NCBI GenBank assembly: GCA_016719895.1
Contig: JADJYG010000001.1
Coordinates: forward strand, 433,360 to 497,359
DNA from: Saprospirales bacterium
GTDB lineage: Bacteria > Bacteroidota > Bacteroidia > Chitinophagales > Saprospiraceae
Direction: 5' to 3'
DNA length: 64,000 bases
The stretch's first letter is position 1, and each line of letters begins with the position of its first letter. Below, piece by piece: positions 8,902-19,535 of the stretch. Position numbers and translations under genes: made by a program. A model generated the notes under the pieces. That model was not told where the DNA came from, searched no databases, and saw nothing but the letters and a program-made list of their open reading frames with translations.

Positions 8902-10254
8902 ATGAATTACATGAAGTACAATTTCTTTTCTTTAGAGGATTTCAATATTGTAAAACACGACAAGGGGTGGTATTATATTCACTGTAAACCATTAGGCAGG
9001 TATTTGATGAATATTGAATCAGTTGAAATGACAAAACTGCCTGACAATTTGCTAATTTCAGTCTTGGATGAGATTATTTCAAACATTGTAAATAATAAAA
9101 AAATCATTCCTCATTCAATCTCTTCACCTGCAAGATTTTTCAAACGAAAAGAGGTCCCAAGATTAATGTTATTCCCAACTGCTGCGTGTAATTTGAATTG
9201 CATTTATTGCCATTGCAGTTCGGACAATTCGCAAGCCCACATGGATGAAAAAATGCTTTATGCAAGCGTTGATAAATACCTTGAATATGTCAATAACGTT
9301 GCTCAATCTATTGATAACATTGAGATAACATTCATGGGTGGTGGGGAACCGTTTATCCGTTTTAGACAAATAAAAGATGTCGTTTCTTACATCAAAGATT
9401 TGGGTGTTAATGGTCAGTATTCCATTGTTACAAATGCAACACTCGGAAGCGAACAAGACTGGGAATGGCTGTTATCGCATAATTTTAAAATTACTATTTC
9501 CGCTGACGGACCACCGCATATCCAAAATTTTCAGCGAACAAACGTTGCAAATTTGAACACCTCATCGCGTTTAGAAAATCGTTTAAATTATTTAAGCAGC
9601 CACAATGCAACTGTAAATATCCGTTCGACTGTTCTTGGTACGTCGGAAGAAACCATAGATACTATTTGCGATTACTTTATGCAATTTGATTGTGTAAGAA
9701 CACACCACTTAGAACCTATTTCCTTTGCAGGAAGAGGAAATGCCATTGAAGACAATAAAGATTTATCTTTATTTTATGGAAACTTTTTTAAATTCTATTC
9801 AAAATATTTATATTCCAATCCAAGCAGGTTTAAGTCTGCCTGGTTTAAGCCATTTCAAAAGTCTGACGGTTATTGTGGCGCAGTTTATAATAATGCGATA
9901 GTAACCCACGATGGCTACATTTCGTTATGTACAGAGGTTGATTCAAAATCTTTAAATAGTGAAATCGGCAATGAATACTTAGTCAGTCAGATTTGGGATG
10001 ACAACCCATTCAGTTCACTTAAATCTAAAACATTTTCTAAAAACCATAGTGTTTACAAAATGCCCAATTGCAAGGAATGTGTGATAAGGTATAAATGCGG
10101 CGGAGGCTGCTACATTAAAAAAGACCGGGATTTTCCTGGGAAAATAGACTCTTTCTATCAAGCCTTTTGCAAGCATATAATCCCATTGCACCTTTCTTAC
10201 ATACTTCAAGTCTATGAAAACAGTTTGGCAAATGAAAATAGAGTTGATAAATAA
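8902..10254 (+). CDS. Radical SAM/SPASM peptide maturase
   Basis: About 450 residues from ATG 8902; ATG 8863 lies inside the hairpin and is less likely. The radical SAM cluster motif is CNLNCIYC (CxxxCxxC), after a leader-binding-like N-terminal segment. The glycine-rich SAM site is visible in ITFMGGGEPF. The C-terminal SPASM region holds the auxiliary-cluster cysteines: GYCGAVYNNAIVTHDGYISLC, then NCKECVIRYKCGGGC and AFCKHI. Enzymes of this kind install thioether, C-C or other crosslinks in a precursor peptide. The likely substrate is the Cys-rich peptide 120 bp upstream. The gene is intact and overlaps the following GNAT-like gene by about 20-40 bp, so the two were probably co-translated. 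Confidence 0.85.
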   Translation: MNYMKYNFFSLEDFNIVKHDKGWYYIHCKPLGRYLMNIESVEMTKLPDNLLISVLDEIISNIVNNKKIIPHSISSPARFFKRKEVPRLMLFPTAACNLNCIYCHCSSDNSQAHMDEKMLYASVDKYLEYVNNVAQSIDNIEITFMGGGEPFIRFRQIKDVVSYIKDLGVNGQYSIVTNATLGSEQDWEWLLSHNFKITISADGPPHIQNFQRTNVANLNTSSRLENRLNYLSSHNATVNIRSTVLGTSEETIDTICDYFMQFDCVRTHHLEPISFAGRGNAIEDNKDLSLFYGNFFKFYSKYLYSNPSRFKSAWFKPFQKSDGYCGAVYNNAIVTHDGYISLCTEVDSKSLNSEIGNEYLVSQIWDDNPFSSLKSKTFSKNHSVYKMPNCKECVIRYKCGGGCYIKKDRDFPGKIDSFYQAFCKHIIPLHLSYILQVYENSLANENRVDK

Positions 10255-10395
10255 AAATATTTCCACCTTGAGTAACGGAGAGATTGAATTAATCAGGGAT
10301 ATTATTAAAGAGGATAAGGAAGGTTACATCTGGACAATTTCGAATCACTCAGATATTCTTTTTGACAATCAAGCCCTAAAAAGATATCTTGCTAA

Positions 10396-11800
10396 TTCTA
10401 CTTTGTCAAATTAGGAATAATTTGCATACCGGTCCATGTCAGCCTGCCGCTGGCGATGTCGTTGCCGAATAGCCTGTTTCAATCCGGCAGTGGAATTGAG
10501 TTTATTGAGAGTGTTTAGCAAGGATTACTTTGACATCTGAACAGGATAATAGAGGTAACTCATCTTGTTGTTCTATTCGGGTGTGAATAATATAATGAAG
10601 TGCCATCATAGTCAGGGCTACATGGTGATACCAAGCCACCCAGAACGTACCTGATATTGATGTAGACCAAGTTGTTCTTTGACATCTTGAAAGGCTCTTT
10701 CCACCCAGTATCGTTGCATTTGGCGAAAGAGGGCATTTGGCAATGTGATGGGTTTTTGGGAGTGAAAATAGAGGCTGAATTTTATTTCCGAGCCGTCCAA
10801 CTCTCTGGAAATAAGGAGGAGGCCAAGGCTTCGGGCTTATCTTCATGATCGACATCCCATACCCAAGCATCCAAAAGTACGGCCTGCCGTTTTAGGGGCC
10901 CTTGGTTCCCTTGCGGTAGGTTAGTGTTTGCCATTGATCATCAGTTATGGTATTGATGAGGGTTTGCTAGCAATACCGGCCTTTGATCGCTTTTATACCT
11001 GGTTGGGGTACGCCTTCCTTCTTCTTTTATAGGCAGGTATGGCTCCGGGTCACTCAGATAAACACCCAGTCCTTCGCCCACATCCAGGACAAATGGTTTG
11101 CTTTGTTGCTGCAAAAAAGCCCGTAATGTGGGAGAATTGCCGTATTTGCATCCTCCAACCCAATCGTAACTTATATTGCCAACTAAATCTTTGATTAACT
11201 CAATGGCCAGTTCGGGCTTGGTTCGGTAATGCTGCTCATGCCCAGGTATCTTTGCTTCATTACAACGTTGAGGGTCATTGGTCCATTCTTTAGGCAAATA
11301 AAGACGGCCTCCAACTAAACCCACTTTGTCTGCTTTGCACAAGGCTGTAAATACCCCAACCTGACCATTGGAAACCTTGCCGACATTACCAATATACTGC
11401 CGGGCGACTCCAACGCTTTTCTTGCCCGATTTCTCCCAGCCGCTTTCATCCAGGATCAAACCGCAGGGCTCTTCTTGGCGCAAAAGAGCAAAACTGGCGG
11501 CCATCTGGCGGCATACCTCTCCATCACACCTTGCCAATCCCACGGGGAGTGACTGATAAAGTGTTGAAGGTTTTGATAATCGCTCTCCGGAATCCGCTCC
11601 TGCATACGTTCGATATTGCTTTTGCAATCGTGAAACAGACCTTTCAAGTATTCTTCACAGTGGCTCATCTTGTTTTTGGTGCCACACACACAGTAACCCA
11701 TATAGGCCGAAGCATAGTTCGTTATTTTTTCACTGACGGGTAGGCTCATACGATTGAAAATGGCTAAAATTAAATATTTATTTAATTTGACAAAGTAGAA
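10396..11800 (-). mobile_element. IS701-family element with CTAA target duplication
   Basis: Bounded by perfect inverted repeats: TTCTACTTTGTCAAATTA at 10396-10413 and its reverse complement at 11783-11800. CTAA occurs on both sides (10392-10395 and 11801-11804), which agrees with the 4-bp YTAR target known for IS701. It interrupts the GNAT-like gene. Confidence 0.9.
10502..11749 (-). pseudogene. IS701-family transposase, several frameshifts
   Basis: Read from ATG 11749 downward in at least three frames. Recognisable family segments in order are YQNLQHFISHSPWDWQ, LILDESGWEKSGKKSVGVAR (first catalytic Asp), YDWVGGCKYGNSPTLRAF (second Asp region), RTPTRYKSDQRPVLLANP, and near the C-terminus YWVERAFQDVKEQLGLHQYQ (catalytic Glu). 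Joined, these make a protein of roughly 400 residues, the normal family size. Frameshifts near 11480, 10940 and 10800 make it inactive, although the element ends are intact. Confidence 0.8.
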
Positions 11801-12181
11801 CTAAGGACTTTTGAGGAAGATTATATTTTGTACTTCATAACAATTGAAACTATTTCGGTTGGAATAATTGGTTTGACAAATATTTCAATAGACAAGAAAC
11901 AGGGGTTTCTAATCCTCGCCCTCAAACAAATCTACATGAAAAAATATTTCAATTTTATTTGGTGGATTACTTTTCTGATTATAATAAAGAAAAAAGGCAT
12001 CAATTGTATATTTGCAAAAGTAAAATCGAAAAACAAATATGCATTTAAATTGGCAACTAAACTTGGGTTTGGAGAGACTTCAATTAATTCTGGTTCTTTA
12101 ATTAGAAGCAATCAAAACCCATTGCTTTCGAGGGGGGCATCATTAAATCAGACTGAACTTTTGTTTATTCAAAAAATCACA

Positions 12182-12248
12182 GGACAACTCTCTGCTACCG
12201 ATCATGCCTCCTAAACGTCGGCACGGCGGCAGCAGTAACGTTAGTGGC
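12182..12248 (+). repeat. attC-like palindrome F
   Basis: Left box GGACAAC, stem CTGCT/AGCAG, loop CTCCTAAACGTCGGC, right box GTTAGTGGC. Last palindrome in the forward orientation. Confidence 0.65.
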
Positions 12249-12269
12249 AAGAATAATAAATAATACAGC

Positions 12270-12424
12270 CCCGTTTTTTAAAAAACTGTAGTGACGAATG
12301 GTATCAGACAGAAATTATCTACATACTTAAATCGATATTATTTTATCATAAGATTAAAGACGCCGAGTCAGACGATATTAATGATATTACTTTTGAATAT
12401 ATACAAAGTACAGAGGATAAAATA
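12270..12424 (+). pseudogene. Gene fragment cut off by IS5-like element
   Basis: An open frame of about 51 codons, including KNCSDEWYQTEIIYILKSIL and ending IQSTEDKI, runs straight into the IS5-like left end. There is no start codon in it. The family is not recognised. It is presumably the remains of a gene in the unit that opens at 12240. Confidence 0.35.
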
Positions 12425-12680
12425 GAGCCAGTTGCGGGTTTTTGACACGATATAAATAAATGGTTTTCAGCCATTTGACTAATTTTGAGTTCTCAACATT
12501 CAAAGATTAAATCAAACAGACTGAAAACCGATACAATTTACAACAAACTGTCAATCAGGCAATTCCAGTTTACTTTAATGAAAATGATTTTAACGAATTT
12601 GTCTTACCCACCTTTGGGTTGGGTCTCGTGGACCGAAGTCAAAGTTGCCCTTTTGGAAAGTATTTCACTATATCCTGCAC
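12425..12680 (+). mobile_element. IS5-like element copy 1, truncated
   Basis: Starts with the terminal repeat GAGCCAGTTGCGGGTTTT and is collinear with the element at 58064 as far as TATCCTGCAC. There it is cut by the IS4-like element that begins at 12681. It keeps only the transposase N-terminus, out of frame. Confidence 0.8.
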
Positions 12681-13472
12681 CACACTACTGGACATTTTTG
12701 CAAATCGCATGATTTTTTGGGGATAAGATCGTGAAAACGTAGGATAAGAACTCGATAAAGTGAAAGCATTTGGAGGTTAGGATTGCCATCGCTCATAATT
12801 TTTGCCTTTGGCAGTATTCACTTCATCGAAGTAATCGCACAAACGAAGCCGTATGACAAAATGTATGTGCTTGTTTTTAGGAACTTAAACCAATTTTGCC
12901 GATGTACTCCCGATCAGCCAGTAAAGTCATTCCTTTCAAATCGAACAGCCCCAAGGCCGCCTCAAACATCGCTTTTCGTTCTTCCTGATTAGAGGCGCCG
13001 ATCTTTTCCAACTGAACCCAATAAATCAGTACGGCCACCGATCCAACCAATACACTGAGCACCAAATAATGAACTTCTACCTCTCCAATCGTCCAACTGG
13101 TACCATCCATGACCAATGTCTTAAAACCCAAGCCACGCAAAAACCGAAGATTGTGGCGCATCAGATCATGCAGCAAGTCCAGCCTGTCGGCCCAATCCTG
13201 AAAAAACCGGATCAAGCGTTTGTAATGGCTCTGGGGGTTGGGTATCGGCTTTTTCAGCACCCCGCCCACGAAGTCCTTCATCTTGTAAAGATTAACGGTG
13301 CGGGCCAGCGGAAGGAGGCAAGTCAAAAGCCAAACATTTTTTACGGCGCCCAAGCCGTAGGAGTCGCTACAGTTCACTAAATTTGCGGAGGTGCGGCGGA
13401 AGCATTGATTATCATGTCTTTAGTAAACACGAAGATCGGCTTTCGCCACTTTTCAAAATGTCCAGTAGTGTG
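12681..13472 (-). mobile_element. IS4-like element, internally deleted
   Basis: Inverted ends CACACTACTGGACATTTT (12681-12698) and its reverse complement (13455-13472). It is about 790 bp, too short for a complete IS4-type element. Its insertion truncated the IS5-like copy. The 160 bp at 12720-12880 has no coding sense. Confidence 0.7.
12877..13377 (-). pseudogene. IS4-type transposase, N-terminal part only
   Basis: A 166-residue frame from ATG 13377. It contains LGFKTLVMDGTSWTIGEVEV (first catalytic Asp) and MTLLADREYIGKIGLSS (second Asp). The region carrying the catalytic Glu is lost in the deletion, so no activity is expected. The N-terminal helix-rich part (LLTCLLPLARTVNLYKMKDF) is typical of the IS4 superfamily. 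A few of the last residues are replaced by unrelated sequence. Confidence 0.7.
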
Positions 13473-14292
13473 TTAATGACCTCACAGAGTACCAGACTTA
13501 ACTTCATAGCAAGGCTCCTTGATCTCCGCTTTCTCTGGCTGCCAGGTCCAATGTATATTTCCGGCGCGCTTATTATGGTTATTTTGCCTGGGCGCGCATA
13601 GCCGTCGTTTTGAAAATGTTAGAGGTCTGTTGCTGAGTTGCTACTCTATTGGATTTGCTTGTTGGAAAATCTTCACCCCAGCAAAATATTCTATTGTCAA
13701 AACTAACAACATAAAACAAAAGAAACGTAACCTTCTGCATCACAGCTACCAGTCTCTTGATTCGAGAAGCAATTACAGAGATACAAAGTTGAGCAAAAAT
13801 ATTAGCAGGTTTTACCGCTGAAAAACTTCAACCACGGTGGTTTGTCTTTAGATAGATATTAGATAAACAACCGCAGAGAAGTTAGAGTAATACCTGAAAC
13901 CGTCACCATGATGTCATGCGCGGTCGACAGATAGATATATCAGGTTGATAACGTTATTGAGATTTTTAAAATTAATTTTGTTGTTATGTATTTAGTATGG
14001 ATGTGGTCTGTATTTAACTGATTTGAAAAACATACTAATAGATGTTTAATTCATGATAATATAGTAATTTATTGAATGTTTATAATTTTAATTATTAAAA
14101 AATTCTTGGACCAGTCAAACCCTGCCAAGAATTTTGTCATGACTGTTTCACCCGGATGAAACGTGCCACAAGGCAAATTATCAGAAAAGCAAGGAGATGA
14201 TTACGCATACCAGAACCGAATACTTTCGCATTAGTTATTGAAATTTAGGAATCAATATTTGTAAAAACTTAGCCAGCCTGAAATTATCAGAT
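13473..14292. other. Non-coding AT-rich stretch
   Basis: No credible gene on either strand. Short open frames here (13383-13821) lack codon bias, homologous motifs or leaders. No palindrome of the attC-like type is seen. It looks like degraded DNA between mobile elements. Confidence 0.5.
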
Positions 14293-14409
14293 ATGCGATT
14301 GAGAGTATTGATTGTAGAAGATGGAAGACTCCCCGTCCCAAATTCGTACCTATCCCGCTTTGATGTCATCCTGACAGATTTAGTAACGCCCGGGGCTTTG
14401 CGCAGGTAG
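14293..14409 (+). pseudogene. Response-regulator receiver remnant
   Basis: A 38-codon frame starting MRLRVLIVEDGRLPV and continuing RFDVILTDLVTPG. It combines the first strand with the acidic pair of a receiver domain (VLIVED) and the phospho-acceptor strand (DVILTDLVTPG); the roughly 40 residues that normally separate them are missing. It is an internally deleted relic with no output domain, in otherwise gene-free DNA. Confidence 0.45.
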
Positions 14410-15075
14410 TGGTATTAGTATTCCGTCCGTCGACAACTACCGACGATTTTGATTTGTTTAGCTGGAGTGCGAGCACTAACGCCCAATGTTAGTTTTTACA
14501 ACCTATATTGAAGATGCCCGGCTTTGCAATTGGTTGATGTTTGTTTGTCAAGCCACATTCTGCACAAAACCCGGATGTTGCCTTCAGTTTTTCCTTAACG
14601 TGGGAAGCATACATTTGGGTCATAAACCAGGCAAGTATACAACAACAAATATAAAGCCAATGGTAAAAGTGTCATTAACAAATGCAGGGAGCCATCGTAC
14701 GATTGTACTTAACAACTAAAACCAACGCCCTTTTTAATGCAAAAAGCAATAAGCAGAATTGATAATAGGTATTGACAAAAATATTGATTCAGAGCATGCA
14801 GGAAACCCATCATCAGCGCCAATACCCACATCCATATAGATTGGAAAAAGTGTGGGAATCCAGGTATTAACATGTACTGTGAAAATCATTGCATCATAGT
14901 AGAATATTTTTTTCTATAAAGAACAGGGAATAGTAATAATGACAGGGAGAGGAAGCAATAATATAAGAATAATATTATTGCCTGTCAACAGTCTTTCTCT
15001 TTGTGTAGGCAGACATGCTTAGCCGATTGTTGATCTGTGCCCTTGTGGGCTTTAACTAATTGAATATGAAAATAG
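14410..15075. other. No gene seen
   Basis: AT-rich sequence with short unconvincing frames (14486-14719, 14985-15188). I see no repeat, terminator or palindrome of note. Confidence 0.4.
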
Positions 15076-15390
15076 TCAGCAGGGTATTTTGATTCTGTAG
15101 CCAGCTTTTTTAATTTCATTGTCTGGGATGTTTTTAATACCCGCCGCCCGCTTACAGGCGTCGAAGGAAGCAGAGAAGAAAAACCCACCTGTGATAATTC
15201 CTATTTGAGTGCTTGTTGAATCATCAACCATTTCAACAAACCACCTACTCAATGATTTATTTGCTTCGGAAGCCGGTTCAGAATTGTGGATAAAAGTATC
15301 TATTAAAAGCCAGAGACTAAACATAAAAATGCAGTACACTAGATATATATTCCGGACGTGAGGTAAACATCCCATGCGTTTATCTTTCAC
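15076..15390 (-). CDS. Possible small membrane protein
   Basis: A 104-residue frame with an N-terminal hydrophobic segment NIYLVYCIFMFSLWLLIDTF and a hydrophilic remainder. No family is recognised. Codon use is not distinctive and the surroundings are degraded, so this may be a chance frame. A second frame at 15415-15651 (reverse; contains DHLHAKPLPNCGQENHS) is equally unassigned and may be a fragment. Confidence 0.3.
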   Translation of the reverse strand: MKDKRMGCLPHVRNIYLVYCIFMFSLWLLIDTFIHNSEPASEANKSLSRWFVEMVDDSTSTQIGIITGGFFFSASFDACKRAAGIKNIPDNEIKKAGYRIKIPC

Positions 15391-15659
15391 AAAATCTTTG
15401 GTAATCTGGTCTGGTCAAGCGGTAAAACAGGGTCTTGGCTGAGTAATGTATGTTTTATTGCCGAGCATTTGGGTAATGCCTTCCATTAACTCGTATTGCG
15501 TAATGAGTAATGGCATTGTGGGACTATGATTTTCCTGTCCGCAATTAGGCAAAGGCTTGGCGTGTAGATGGTCAATCGGGAAACTGAAGCTGTAATTTTT
15601 GTAGCAAAAAAAAATTATCTTCTGTATTTTTTTGTTAACATTTTCATCCAAGTTTCAAG

Positions 15660-17240
15660 CAAGGAGAAATCAATATAGTGAGTAACTTTTGAAAACTCTC
15701 TCGTTTATTCCTTCATTTGTACTCGATCCTCCAAGTTCAATCAACCATTGAACAACAGTATGTAGTGTAAGTCATGCCGTGTTGGAATACCATTATTCTG
15801 TTTGTTATTTTACTTTTTTTATCGATGCCTTTATATAACATCTATTCGACTTTTGCACTGAATGAGCAGTATCAGCCGCAATGGCCGCCGTGCGCGCCGG
15901 GTTTCCGTGCGTTGGCTTAAGGCTAAGCGATTGGCGGCGGTGGGGTTGTTAGCGTGGTGCACCGTAGTTTCATTGTTTGTGGGGAAATCAGCGGAGGTTT
16001 TCGCGGAACGCAATACTACGCCTCCTTACTGGCAACAATTATTGCTTTCCTCTAACCAAATGGCCCTCCGTTTCCGTACGATAGGTGCCGGTCACAGTAA
16101 CCTCGTTCACGCCAATAGTTCCTCGCATTTCGCAAGTATTTCATCACTTGAAAATGCTCCGGTTGATAAACCTGGGTCCCATTGATGGCTCATTGCTTCG
16201 TTAAAGTCATACCACTTTTCGAGGGAACTCTACATCATCAGCACTGCTGTTCCCTCTGCGGGTCCATACTGCTGTCCAGCCTTCTTCTTGTTCTTCCCAT
16301 CGCACGCCTTCCAAACCACAGTTTACTTCATCAGACATCTTATCTTTGCACTCTTGAAAGTTGTAAATAGTCACTTACAACGATAGGGTTCCTGTTACAC
16401 TGGTTCCATCCGGAACCTATCCTGCCCTCGCATTTCGCTAAGGCAAGCATCACTCGCATGAGGTGCGGCACCTGTTACTAAGTTCTCACCACACATCATC
16501 TGTACTACAGTTGAAACATATTTACTTTAGTATTTATATTTCAAGGTTAATAAAACCGGTAAGGTCCAGATGAAGTATGGTTCAGCCTTCTCGGGTCGCC
16601 ATCCCATGGCATTCCCAAGCCACAAGGGCTACTTCCGGCACCGCTTAGCGAACCAGGATTTTCCATTCGGGGCCTGTAGGGCGTCGACGTTGCAAAACTA
16701 CCCCTTCACCATTGTTGGCTACAATACATTGTAGCATAAGTTTTATCGTGCTCCAAAGGGAATTGCATACACTGTTAAAAGCTTTGTGAACATCCTTAAT
16801 GCCAACAGTGAATACAGCGTTAGAGAATTTGAGATATCTGTTAAGACTATGCGTGACTTGGGAGAGAGAAAAGATTTAGCATAGATAGAAGAAAGACTGA
16901 TATGTTGTTTGCATCCAGGTGCTTGTGCAAAAGAAAACACCACTGTAAAAAGATAACAAACACGTTAATTAAAAATCCGCATTACAGAGTGTTTGCAATA
17001 CAGGTGAAACCGGTACCCATTCATAAAGTTATTTATTTTGTTGTTTCGTATTTAATTGAGCTAACGCGGAGACTGATAAAAAAAGTTCCTTCCCTCACGT
17101 CCGGTGGATCGTATAGCGTTTTGAGGCCACGAAGGTTTCCCCTAACACGATCAAAAATTCCTTGGCCGCTTTCTCGTGCCTACGCCCGCTCCAGTGCGCC
17201 ACAGGGCGTTTTTTGTAATTACGGGCGTGTTGATTTGCCT
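15660..17240. other. Degraded region, possible structured-RNA remnant
   Basis: No intact gene is supported. Read on the reverse strand, 16180-16745 contains a GC-rich, hairpin-prone block with short paired segments that resemble the layout of a group II intron 5' region. I cannot find a domain V or a maturase frame, so this is only a suspicion. The frames at 15862-16185, 16182-16370 and 16902-17348 look accidental. Confidence 0.25.
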
Positions 17241-17242
17241 GA

Positions 17243-17980
17243 TCACGCCGTTTTTTGGCCGCGCCCGGTAGCGCGGCATCGGGTGCGATCCAGTTGGCCG
17301 AGGTATTCCGCGAACCGGGCCCTCGTGGTAATCCAGGCGTTTGTGTGATTTATCCTCGGAAATGCTGAGCTTTTCTTGCTGTTCTCGGCTCGCATTTTCG
17401 CACCGCTGATAGCCACGAGTTCTTTTGTCAAAGAGTTCGCGTCAATGAAAGTTACTTGGATGAATATTTAGAAATGTGGTTTTAAGCGCCTTGCCATGCA
17501 TGGGTCGATCGAGTTAAAAAGTCACCGATTGTATGGTGGGAGGGTTTTTTGCAAGTGACCGTCAGCCAACTTGTCCCGGGTACTTTAGCCCGGATCAGTT
17601 CGATACCGTGCCCGCATTCCAACTCCAGCCGCCAGCAGAAGAACGCACGCGGTTCAGATAGCCGGAGACATGTAAATTTTCAACGCAAGTGGAGGGAGGC
17701 GGCGGGGTACTGCGTGGGGTGCGCAGCACGGACGTGGGTGACCCCCGATTTGGGCCTCGGGGTCCAGGTCGTTTGCGTTTACCAAGGCGTCCACGACGCG
17801 TACCATATTGTCCGGGGCGATCGTTATTTCGTCCAATGGAGTGGCAAGAGGCTGAATTATTATAGGTTTTGTCTGGTTCGGTGACGTATGAGATGCTTGA
17901 GGGTGAGGAGCAAGGCGGCGATTGGGTCGCAGATCATCATCGCGGATGGCAAACAAAGAGGGCTTTTTTCACAATCTGAC
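17243..17980 (-). pseudogene. Decayed IS1182 copy, 5' part
   Basis: Reverse-strand fragments match the element at 1.4 kb: IAPDNMVRVVDALVNAN (near 17840) and KELVAISGAKMRAENSKK (near 17400), followed by a degraded YLGQLDRT segment. At 17957-17980 it keeps the left terminal repeat GGGCTTTTTTCACAATCTGACG, missing from the first copy. The 3' half is gone. It is clearly older than the first copy. Confidence 0.75.
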
Positions 17981-18824
17981 GTATATCTGCTGACGAAGCC
18001 AGCCAGCTTAGCTTGTATTGCGAGAAGCAGCAGAATTCGCAGTGTATTATTCAAGAAGCTTGCGCAACTTGGACAGTCCGTCTGCTCCGTCAGACAAAAT
18101 TGAATACATAGCCTTCTTCTTGTTAGGGTTCTTCACATCAGCCGGTTTGTCAATGGTTTGATAATTTTATGCTCTGTAATTCATACCTGTCACAAAAGCA
18201 ATATCATCCATGAGTCAATTTCCCGAACGGAGATTATGGGCTTTACCAATAATTTCGGAATGAAGGAAAGTGCTTACAGGTAGAAAAGTCATCAGGCACC
18301 AGTGATCTGATATATGGATTGGTCTAACTGTTCTTCACTCATTTTGGAGAGTTCGAGCAGTTTCAATCGATGCTTTTAAGTTTCCCCGCGCATTTAAATG
18401 TATCATCAGGTATGAAATCTGAGAACTCACGCGAGTTCATAATCAGGCGCTGATTTATCTTCCTTCTGGTGTTTAGGACGGCGCTGAAGGCGATGTTGGT
18501 AGTTGAACGACGAATTTAACCCCGGTAAAAAGCGATGTTTATTTTTCATTCTAATTATTGCTTATTAGTTTCTAGGCCAATTTGTCCACGTCTTCTCCTG
18601 CCTGGCCTGTGCTGTCTCCCGTGGCCTCTTTGTAGCCAAGTAGTTGGATGTGACGTGCTGCATCCCTTCCAGGTCAAATTGACGCCGGAAGCGTCATTAC
18701 CATTTGACTATCAACTCTCTGAATTGTCATTTTTAGTGCATTTCAATGCAAATATAAGTGTTTTTCAGGACAATTAAATGCGGAATATCCCCACCGGTGC
18801 TCCTTAAATTAAAACCGCCGTTTT
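17981..18824. other. Mostly non-coding, one gene tail
   Basis: On the reverse strand a frame ending at 18047 reads YQTIDKPADVKNPNKKKAM and SILSDGADGLSKLRKLLE, which looks like the C-terminus of a lost gene of unknown family. The remainder to 18824 shows no supported feature. Confidence 0.3.
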
Positions 18825-19310
18825 TTATTGTGCCCGATAAACGCTCGGTTTCTCTTTTATCTGGTCACAGCGATCAATAAGTTTTCCGGTTCCCCGCGTA
18901 GGGGAAATTATCAGAAACGGGAGAACATTTGGATGTGCGAACGTGCCGACGCAGAGGAAGCATTTTCGCACATCCGTTGTTCCTCGTTTTTTACTGATTT
19001 CGAGTCTTTTTACATTCCCTCGAGGATTATGCCCATGTTTTTCCCGATAAGCGTCGATGTGGTCATCTTCAATTTGACGAGCCTTGGCTTTTCCTATGAT
19101 TCCCCGAATCAATATCTCGGCAAAGTATCGTATCCATCCAACGGCCCTGTTCAGATAATCGACTTGTTCGCGCATCCTTTGGGAATAGCCGTCTCCGCCT
19201 ATGGGCTTATCGCTGATGCCATATTTGAATATGTCGCTTTTCTCCTTGTCGTGGATAGCGTAAGAGATGGTGCTCCTTATCGTTTTTTCTTGAATTGCCG
19301 TGAAATCCAT
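18825..19310 (-). CDS. Polymorphic-toxin-like C-terminal domain protein
   Basis: A 161-residue frame from ATG 19310. The segment IFKYGISDKPIGGDGYSQRM, the spaced QVDYLNRAVGW, then ARQIEDDHIDAYREKHGHNP RGN resembles small toxin domains found at the ends of Rhs or T9SS-exported proteins in Bacteroidota, possibly of the GIY-YIG type. This is pattern memory and not a firm assignment. About 50 C-terminal residues look unrelated and may reflect a frameshift. The 59-codon gene upstream ends 15 bp before its start. Confidence 0.4.
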   Translation of the reverse strand: MDFTAIQEKTIRSTISYAIHDKEKSDIFKYGISDKPIGGDGYSQRMREQVDYLNRAVGWIRYFAEILIRGIIGKAKARQIEDDHIDAYREKHGHNPRGNVKRLEISKKRGTTDVRKCFLCVGTFAHPNVLPFLIISPTRGTGKLIDRCDQIKEKPSVYRAQ

Positions 19311-19325
19311 GCTTACGGTTTTTGG

Positions 19326-19505
19326 TCATTCTATTTCTTCTGTCCAACCTGCTTGATTATTGTACGTTTCAATCGGATATGCCGGTGTATAATCATATTG
19401 CTTTCCCGTTTTTCGTTCGTATGCCTCCGATGGGATATACAGCAATTCTTCGAAGGTAAGATCTTTGGGCATTTGAGTAGGATCATACAATACTTTCTCG
19501 TACAT
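19326..19505 (-). CDS. 59-aa protein upstream of toxin-like gene
   Basis: ATG at 19505; the protein begins MYEKVLYDPTQMPKDLTFEE and ends QAGWTEEIE. It is too short for a usual length cut-off, but its composition is protein-like and it is spaced 15 bp from the next gene. It may be the N-terminal remainder of the same toxin gene (linker region) or a separate partner. No immunity function can be claimed. Confidence 0.4.
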   Translation of the reverse strand: MYEKVLYDPTQMPKDLTFEELLYIPSEAYERKTGKQYDYTPAYPIETYNNQAGWTEEIE

Positions 19506-19535
19506 ATCTTTTCCGTTAGCAACTCACACAACAAC

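Larger units (their letters stand above)
10214..12214 (+). pseudogene. GNAT-type acetyltransferase split by IS701
   Basis: The 5' part (10214-10395) encodes MKIELINKNISTLSNGEIEL onward and ends in KRYLA. The 3' part (about 11805-12214) continues with EEDYILYFITIETISVGIIG and contains KNKYAFKLATKLGF, the usual GNAT motif near the end of the acetyl-CoA fold. Removing the IS701 element and one CTAA duplicate joins the halves up to a one-base shift just after KDF. The central part has decayed further. GNAT enzymes acetylate amines. Here the gene follows a RiPP maturase and could have been a tailoring or self-protection enzyme, which is inference from context. The start may be ATG 10214 or 10232. 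Confidence 0.6.

Noticed and set aside
13383..13821. Coding ORFs after the IS4-like element
   Set aside because: Composition and frame usage look random; no family motif or start context.
15862..16745. Group II intron or other structured RNA
   Set aside because: There is hairpin-prone GC-rich sequence but no recognisable domain V, no maturase frame and no conserved 5' or 3' end.
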